A stretch of 64,000 bases of DNA from a virus. Position 1 is the first letter of the stretch, and every line of letters starts with the position of its first letter. The position numbers and the translations under genes are program-made. The notes beneath the pieces are model-generated. The model was not told the origin of the DNA and searched no databases. It saw only the letters and a program-made list of their open reading frames with translations. The DNA lies in the IMG/VR virus record IMGVR_UViG_3300030098_001484, positions 1 to 64,000 of that record. The stretch is one strand, 5' to 3'. Shown here one piece after another: positions 59,933-64,000 of this stretch.

Positions 59933-60454
59933 TCAGAACGGCAGATCCTCTTCATCATCAGAGGTATTAGTAACGGTAGCTGGAGCCTGATAGTTTGAAC
60001 CATCGAAACCATCAGTAGGCTCAAAGCCACCAGTAGACATCTCCCGCTCAGCCTTCTCAACAATCTGAACACCATTCAAGAACATGCTCAGAGAGTTATC
60101 ACGCTCGATGACAACAGGAGTAAGCTTAAGCTTAACCCGATCACCACCATAAGGCGTAGCCTCTGTCGGCTTAGCCGCAGCATCAACGCAAGGAAATACA
60201 TTTACGTCCTTTCGAACAAACAACTTAGTCTTTGACTTCAGGGTTTGTGTACCCTCATCGTCTGCCTTAAGACCATTAATCTTAGTGCATCCCAGTTCCT
60301 TAGCAATAGCATCCATTCGCTTCTGCGTATCCTCATTAAGGACTACTGTGATGTTATGATTTGCAGCATCAACACCAAACTTGCTGTCTGGTTTATGGAG
60401 ATGCGACCATCGAACCTCAAGTTCGTCTGTTACAAAAGCACTACCCTTCTTCAT
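59933..60454 (-). CDS. single-stranded DNA-binding protein (T7 gp2.5-type)
   Basis: A 173-residue protein: OB-fold core (about 10-120) with alternating strands and basic residues, and a disordered, acidic C-terminal tail ending Asp-Asp-Glu-Glu-Asp-Leu-Pro-Phe. A terminal aromatic after acidic residues is a hallmark of T7 gp2.5 and bacterial SSBs, used to contact polymerase and helicase. The ATG at 60454 has AAGGAG; an upstream in-frame extension lies in the previous gene and is rejected. It protects ssDNA and stimulates annealing. Confidence 0.9.
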   Translation of the reverse strand: MKKGSAFVTDELEVRWSHLHKPDSKFGVDAANHNITVVLNEDTQKRMDAIAKELGCTKINGLKADDEGTQTLKSKTKLFVRKDVNVFPCVDAAAKPTEATPYGGDRVKLKLTPVVIERDNSLSMFLNGVQIVEKAEREMSTGGFEPTDGFDGSNYQAPATVTNTSDDEEDLPF

Positions 60455-60671
60455 TTGACTTTTCTCCTTCTTCGGCTTCTGTCTTTGTACCTTCAGTAAT
60501 AATACTAGTAATAGTTTGGTTAATTCCATCTGCCATTTCTCTCATAGCATTACTGAGATTACCGAGATAAGACAAAACAGCTTCCGTCTTAATTCCCGGT
60601 GGCAAGGATGGCCCGTCCATATCCGGGGCATTATCCTGATTATCTGTGACAACCATTGTCTCTTCTGTCAA
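60441..60671 (-). CDS. hypothetical acidic protein (76 aa), TTG start
   Basis: A 76-residue acidic protein. An unstructured Asn/Asp/Pro-rich start (about 1-28) is followed by an amphipathic helix (EAVLSYLGNLSNAMREMADG and onwards) and an acidic tail. The first in-frame TTG at 60671 has AAAGGAG at a good distance; an ATG five codons later is the alternative. It overlaps SSB by 14 bp, so it may be a partner of SSB. Not recognised. Confidence 0.55.
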   Translation of the reverse strand: MTEETMVVTDNQDNAPDMDGPSLPPGIKTEAVLSYLGNLSNAMREMADGINQTITSIITEGTKTEAEEGEKSNEEG

Positions 60672-60672
60672 T

Positions 60673-61341
60673 TTATGACTCCTTTCGTAAGAGTTCTAGG
60701 TACGGATGTCCATCAATTACTACGCCTACAGAAACAATCGGTTTCTTAATATAATTCTTAGCGTAGCTCATAGCTGTATGATTTGTATCTACTCCACAGC
60801 CTACATTCATGCCGAAGATATACTTATTCGTCGGCGTTCTCAGGTATTGTATACCAGCAACACTATGAGTGTGTCCCATTACCCAAGAATTTCCTGTAAG
60901 TTTTGCAGAATTAAATGCCGGAGCCATACCCCCACTACCTGTGCCGTGGCTGTAATGAACTCCATCTATATTTGTACTGTATTCCCACGACCAGTTAGGG
61001 GTATCCCATACTTCACTGTACTCCTTTAAATAAACAGGAGGAATACCTACGTCGGCATTTAACCTAATGACACGCTCATCATGATTACCAATCATAACGT
61101 GTGCCGAGGGAAATAATCTTTTCCACTTCTTCAGATTATCTACAACACCTTGATACTCCTGCATAGCGGAGATAGATTCAGGGTGTTTCTTATGAAAAGA
61201 AATTGCATGATGATCTACAATATCACCAATAAACACGGTAGTATTGGTTCGATACTTCCGCTTAATATCCTTGACAAAAGAATAATAATCTGGATGTTCC
61301 GCAGGTAAATGCAGATCACCTATTACAAGTACTCTTGCCAT
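60673..61341 (-). CDS. calcineurin-like metallophosphoesterase
   Basis: A 222-residue enzyme with the full order of phosphoesterase motifs: GDLHLP (about 7-12), GDIVDHH (about 38-44), GNHDER (about 79-84), a His-rich YSHGTGSGG and GHTHS (about 155-159). Two metal ions are expected. It could act on cyclic or linear phosphodiesters, nucleotides or phosphoprotein. Phages use such enzymes in DNA metabolism (SbcD-like) or signalling defence, but the substrate cannot be read from the sequence. The ATG at 61341 (MARVLVIGD) is chosen because the domain starts there. Confidence 0.88.
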   Translation of the reverse strand: MARVLVIGDLHLPAEHPDYYSFVKDIKRKYRTNTTVFIGDIVDHHAISFHKKHPESISAMQEYQGVVDNLKKWKRLFPSAHVMIGNHDERVIRLNADVGIPPVYLKEYSEVWDTPNWSWEYSTNIDGVHYSHGTGSGGMAPAFNSAKLTGNSWVMGHTHSVAGIQYLRTPTNKYIFGMNVGCGVDTNHTAMSYAKNYIKKPIVSVGVVIDGHPYLELLRKES

Positions 61342-61588
61342 TTGATTTATCCTTACAAAATCTATTTTTATAATCCTGCTGCCATTGTGTAGCAATAGGT
61401 GGTAGGTCGGCTCTCTTCCGAGTACCGGGCTTTGGATAAGCTTTCACAAAGTTTCCTTGCTTATCTTCTACATGAACCCACTCCTCTGCATAAGCTTTGA
61501 TAGGTTTATAAACATTGAGTTTATTTTGTTGGTGAGCTATTTGGATATTATTTAGTTTTACGTTCTTATTTTTTGGTTGGTCTTTCAT
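61316..61588 (-). CDS. hypothetical basic protein (90 aa)
   Basis: A 90-residue, Lys/Asn/Gln-rich soluble protein. The second half (EEWVHVEDKQGNFVKAYPKP, then GTRKRADLPPIA and WQQDYKNRF) looks like a small conserved module, perhaps nucleic-acid binding. The ATG at 61588 has AAGGAT. Its 3' end overlaps the phosphoesterase start by 26 bp. No family recognised. Confidence 0.52.
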   Translation of the reverse strand: MKDQPKNKNVKLNNIQIAHQQNKLNVYKPIKAYAEEWVHVEDKQGNFVKAYPKPGTRKRADLPPIATQWQQDYKNRFCKDKSNGKSTCNR

Positions 61589-61597
61589 ATCTGATCC

Positions 61598-61711
61598 TTA
61601 ATCATCCTGTATATCTACCGAATCACAAATTAAATAATCCCCCTCTATAACAATATGTTCTCCATCATCTAGGACGATGTAGTCTCCATAATCAATCTCA
61701 ATTAAAGTCAA
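61598..61711 (-). CDS. possible tiny acidic protein (37 aa), TTG start
   Basis: An in-frame TTG at 61711 with GAGGAG about ten bases upstream opens 37 codons (TLIEIDYGDYIVLDDGEHIV followed by an acidic end). It overlaps the stop of the previous gene and fills the gap before the next one. The sequence is plausible as two short beta strands plus an acidic tail. Weak support: no ATG and a very short frame. Confidence 0.35.
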   Translation of the reverse strand: MTLIEIDYGDYIVLDDGEHIVIEGDYLICDSVDIQDD

Positions 61712-61958
61712 CTTCTTCAATCTCCTCATCAAATTCTCCGTCGTCAGGAATGTAAACATTCAAGTTTAATCCTTTAACTGGAGCAAGTTTATTATACCAT
61801 AAAGATGAAGCCAAGTTAACTAAAAAGATTTCAGAAAGTTGTTTGGACGGAAAGGAAAACGTAATATCCTTTTGTCCTGAACAGTCTTTAACTAAATTAA
61901 CTGTATATTCAATTGCTTGTTCCATTTCATGTTCACTATCTATTACCCTCATTGTCAT
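61698..61958 (-). CDS. hypothetical acidic protein (86 aa)
   Basis: An 86-residue acidic protein starting MTMRVIDSEHEMEQAIEYTV, with an N-terminal helix, a middle FSFPSKQLSEIFLVNLASSL helix and an acidic tail (DDGEFDEEIEEVDF). The acidic end with a near-terminal Phe recalls SSB-type tails, but the chain is too short for an OB-fold SSB. The ATG at 61958 has AAGGGG; a longer frame overlaps the upstream gene. Role unknown. Confidence 0.55.
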   Translation of the reverse strand: MTMRVIDSEHEMEQAIEYTVNLVKDCSGQKDITFSFPSKQLSEIFLVNLASSLWYNKLAPVKGLNLNVYIPDDGEFDEEIEEVDFN

Positions 61959-62223
61959 GTTCTTGTCCCCTTCTAAGAGTTGACATTTCAATTATAATGT
62001 TACGAGGAATACTATGGACGGTTCCAGTATTATCCTCCCCTACAGTATCTGTTATAGCTACATACTCATCTGTCTCATGTAACACATAACCTATATTTTT
62101 AATTTTAGGTAACGGTTCATGAGCATATTCGTATGCGTCTTCTAATGATACCCACTCAGGACCACCCTGAGAATGAGCATCTACCCAAACGATTTCTCTT
62201 ACTTCAAGCGAAGAGATAATCAG
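61936..62223 (-). CDS. hypothetical protein after RNAP 1, start uncertain
   Basis: About 95 residues. The core VREIVWVDAHSQGGPEWVSL (then EDAYEYAHEPLPKIKNIGYV) resembles a small conserved phage domain, beta-rich, with an IPRNIIIEM end and a charged tail. The frame stays open far into the polymerase gene, where it is only a shadow. There is no ATG after that, so the true start is unclear: a CTG near 62223 or an ATT near 62220 would fit. It ends 23 bp inside the next gene. Gene likely real, start weak. Confidence 0.5.
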   Translation of the reverse strand: MIISSLEVREIVWVDAHSQGGPEWVSLEDAYEYAHEPLPKIKNIGYVLHETDEYVAITDTVGEDNTGTVHSIPRNIIIEMSTLRRGQEHDNEGNR

Positions 62224-64000
62224 ATTCGAGAACTCTCTCAATTCTGAAGTCACCTCTCCGGGGCAGTTCGGGCAATCGCAAGTTGAGTTCGTTCTCAATG
62301 TCTTCCTTGAGTCGTTGCAGTTGGTTTTCCTGATGCATCTCATAGAATTCCTCCCTTATCAGTGGGACCAGTAGATCCATGTCCGGTGCAGGACAACCAT
62401 AAGAATCATGCACCATAGAAAATTGGTATATGCCAAGCATTATGGCTCGCCAAACAGTACAAAACATATGACTTGCATCAAGACTATGAATCCAGTTAGG
62501 AGAAATAGCCTGCATCACAGCCTTACGATCTACCTCGGTCTGACTGTGCGTTGCAAATATTAATTCTTTCTTATTAAATAACTCAGCAAAACTACGTCGC
62601 TTTGTGGGCTTAAAGTAAGCATGAACAACACGGAACCCAGAAGGAACGGTGTAAGTTATATGTTCATTTAAGTTAGCGGTTATTTCGCCAAGTTGTTTTA
62701 GATATTCTTTACCTCGGTTAGGCATCTCAAGAGCCTCGTCTAGCCCTACCTTAATAGCTCGGGCCAACTCTGTAATAGCAGCATTACGAGTATCTTTAGG
62801 AACCCAATCTAAATGTCCCTCAGATTTAAGATACTTCTGTATCCCATAGAAGGTTAAGCCATAAGCATCACACATAGTACTACGCTTAGTAACACTTCTA
62901 GGAATGTTGGCCTTCCAGTGGTTTAAGAACTTTATATAAAACTCATTATCCAACTGATTGGTATTGCAGTATGTAGTTACGGCATCTGCTACCGATTGGT
63001 ACAGATCTTCAGGACTTAAATTAGCATCAACATTAGTTAACTTAGCGTTCTTCTCATCTCGCATAATAGCTGACCAATGTTGTGTACCATTGCAGGCTCC
63101 GTCCACTTGAACAGGAACCTGAGTCATTCCATCTTCTCTAAAGTAATCAAAGATTGCTGCGAGTCGTTGGAACGATGGGTTTTTCTTTACTTTATCTGAG
63201 ATCCACCCACGATTATCATAAGGATTCTCACTTATACGCCGTAACATTTCGACGTTATCATCAAACCATTGTTCTCTTTGATCAAACGAAAACTTATCTT
63301 GGTCAAATAGATTTGCTATGTGTCTCTTCATCCATATTCGACCACGTTCTGTTTGCTTCCGTGCTTCTGCAAACTGAATTAAACCCACATCAAGATCAGA
63401 ACCTTGACAAGATAACAATTCACAGGCGGTATACGCTCGTCCTCTAAAGTCTAAAGTATAAACCATATAGAAGAAAGAAAACTTAGCCATCTCTTTAGCT
63501 AAATTTAAACGAACTAACAAGCGACACCTATGTTGTTCAGATTTAAACCAACTAGCCCAATACTCTTCTCTAGCTACACACCACTTCGCTTGTTCTTCTT
63601 TAGATCCTTCTTCAGGATAAGGTTCATTATGCATAAACTCTTCTAAAGAATAAGCGGGAAGGTTGGCAAGTTGAGTATTATTTAAGAAGAAGTTTTCCAT
63701 AACTTCTAATACACGTTTATTGATAGACCATTCAGTTCGCATCTTAGCATTTAAACCATCCAAAACTAACTGACTAGGCTGTGAAAAACTCTGGGGCTTT
63801 AAATAACCTTCTTCGTAATCTGAATTATATCGTTGAACAACTTCTTTTCTAGCCCATGTATTTAAGTAACCACCGCTGGCCTGTAATGTATGATCAACCG
63901 GCGGAACAATCATCGGTCTAAATAATAAGTTACTAGTCTCTAATGCTGCATGTTTAGAGTGAAGATCCTGTAAGATATCAGGACGCAAGGTAACAAATAA
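62204..64000 (-). CDS. T7-type single-subunit RNA polymerase (RNAP 1), 5' end missing
   Basis: At least 598 residues; the frame is open through the window edge, so roughly 240 or more N-terminal residues (promoter-binding domain) lie outside. Counting from a TTG codon at 63988, TLDFRGRAY is at about 178-186 and motif A VDGACNGTQH has Asp296 (T7 Asp537). Motif B RSVTKRSTMCDAYG has Arg364, Lys368 and Tyr376 (T7 Arg627, Lys631, Tyr639), and motif C VHDSYG has Asp528 (T7 Asp812). All catalytic residues are present and canonical. The internal TTG is not the real start. It leads the replication genes, as T7 gene 1 does. Confidence 0.96.
   Translation of the reverse strand, partial: LFVTLRPDILQDLHSKHAALETSNLLFRPMIVPPVDHTLQASGGYLNTWARKEVVQRYNSDYEEGYLKPQSFSQPSQLVLDGLNAKMRTEWSINKRVLEVMENFFLNNTQLANLPAYSLEEFMHNEPYPEEGSKEEQAKWCVAREEYWASWFKSEQHRCRLLVRLNLAKEMAKFSFFYMVYTLDFRGRAYTACELLSCQGSDLDVGLIQFAEARKQTERGRIWMKRHIANLFDQDKFSFDQREQWFDDNVEMLRRISENPYDNRGWISDKVKKNPSFQRLAAIFDYFREDGMTQVPVQVDGACNGTQHWSAIMRDEKNAKLTNVDANLSPEDLYQSVADAVTTYCNTNQLDNEFYIKFLNHWKANIPRSVTKRSTMCDAYGLTFYGIQKYLKSEGHLDWVPKDTRNAAITELARAIKVGLDEALEMPNRGKEYLKQLGEITANLNEHITYTVPSGFRVVHAYFKPTKRRSFAELFNKKELIFATHSQTEVDRKAVMQAISPNWIHSLDASHMFCTVWRAIMLGIYQFSMVHDSYGCPAPDMDLLVPLIREEFYEMHQENQLQRLKEDIENELNLRLPELPRRGDFRIERVLESDYLFA

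Overview
This window is one long, tightly packed block of a tailed bacteriophage genome. Every gene I accept is on the minus strand, so transcription runs from high to low coordinates. The phage is a podovirus with a T7-type core. It has two single-subunit RNA polymerases, a T7-type DNA polymerase, a primase-helicase, an SSB with an acidic tail, and a T7-type portal, scaffold, capsid, adaptor, nozzle, fibre and terminase. No integrase, repressor or other lysogeny gene was seen, so a lytic life style is inferred. The sequence is AT-rich. The cobalamin-dependent ribonucleotide reductase, small-terminase type and AT-hook protein resemble those I know from marine phages. A Gram-negative aquatic host is plausible but not shown.

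Layout in transcription order. (1) 64000-59500: RNA polymerase 1 (5' end outside the window), small proteins, metallophosphoesterase, SSB and RusA-like resolvase. (2) 59489-58331: tRNA-Leu(TAA), tRNA-Ile(CAT), small membrane proteins and a ParB-like protein. (3) 58329-52309: primase-helicase, Pol A, DUF4406 protein, dNMP kinase and 5'-3' exonuclease, with a chain of overlapping reading frames. (4) 52275-49943: dUTPase and class II ribonucleotide reductase, behind a candidate phage promoter. (5) 49941-32114: virion genes for portal, tandem paralogous beta proteins, scaffold, capsid, adaptor, nozzle, fibre and beta-helix spike, with a T7-like terminator just after the capsid gene. (6) 32077-9086: behind a second copy of the promoter, small and large terminase, a GH24 lysozyme-domain protein, and three internal virion (ejection) proteins of 272, 2023 and 4219 residues. 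(7) 8863-1: behind a third promoter copy, a holin-like protein, then many small proteins (HTH, zinc-binding, membrane), a SAP-like basic protein, the divergent RNA polymerase 2, a gene-free ~740-nt stretch with strong RNA structure, tRNA-Arg(TCT), a zincin-like protein and a hypothetical.

How it works together. Three perfect 20-bp copies of one intergenic motif stand before dut/nrdJ, before terS, and after the giant gene. They look like promoters for one of the phage polymerases and would divide the late genome into three units. Polymerases 1 and 2 differ strongly in their catalytic motifs and specificity loops, so two promoter classes are possible. If the genome is circular or circularly permuted, region 7 would run into region 1, and both polymerases would lie in one early block. 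Nucleotide genes (RNR, dUTPase, dNMP kinase) supply replication. The two outsized ejection proteins together take up about 18.7 kb.

The most unusual part is 685-1425: an apparently non-coding, highly structured RNA next to a phage tRNA. In size, setting and structural richness it resembles the GOLLD/ROOL class of giant phage RNAs. Also notable are a 13-bp hairpin holding a Shine-Dalgarno in its loop and a start codon in its stem (7298-7333), and a tRNA-Leu with a short variable arm.
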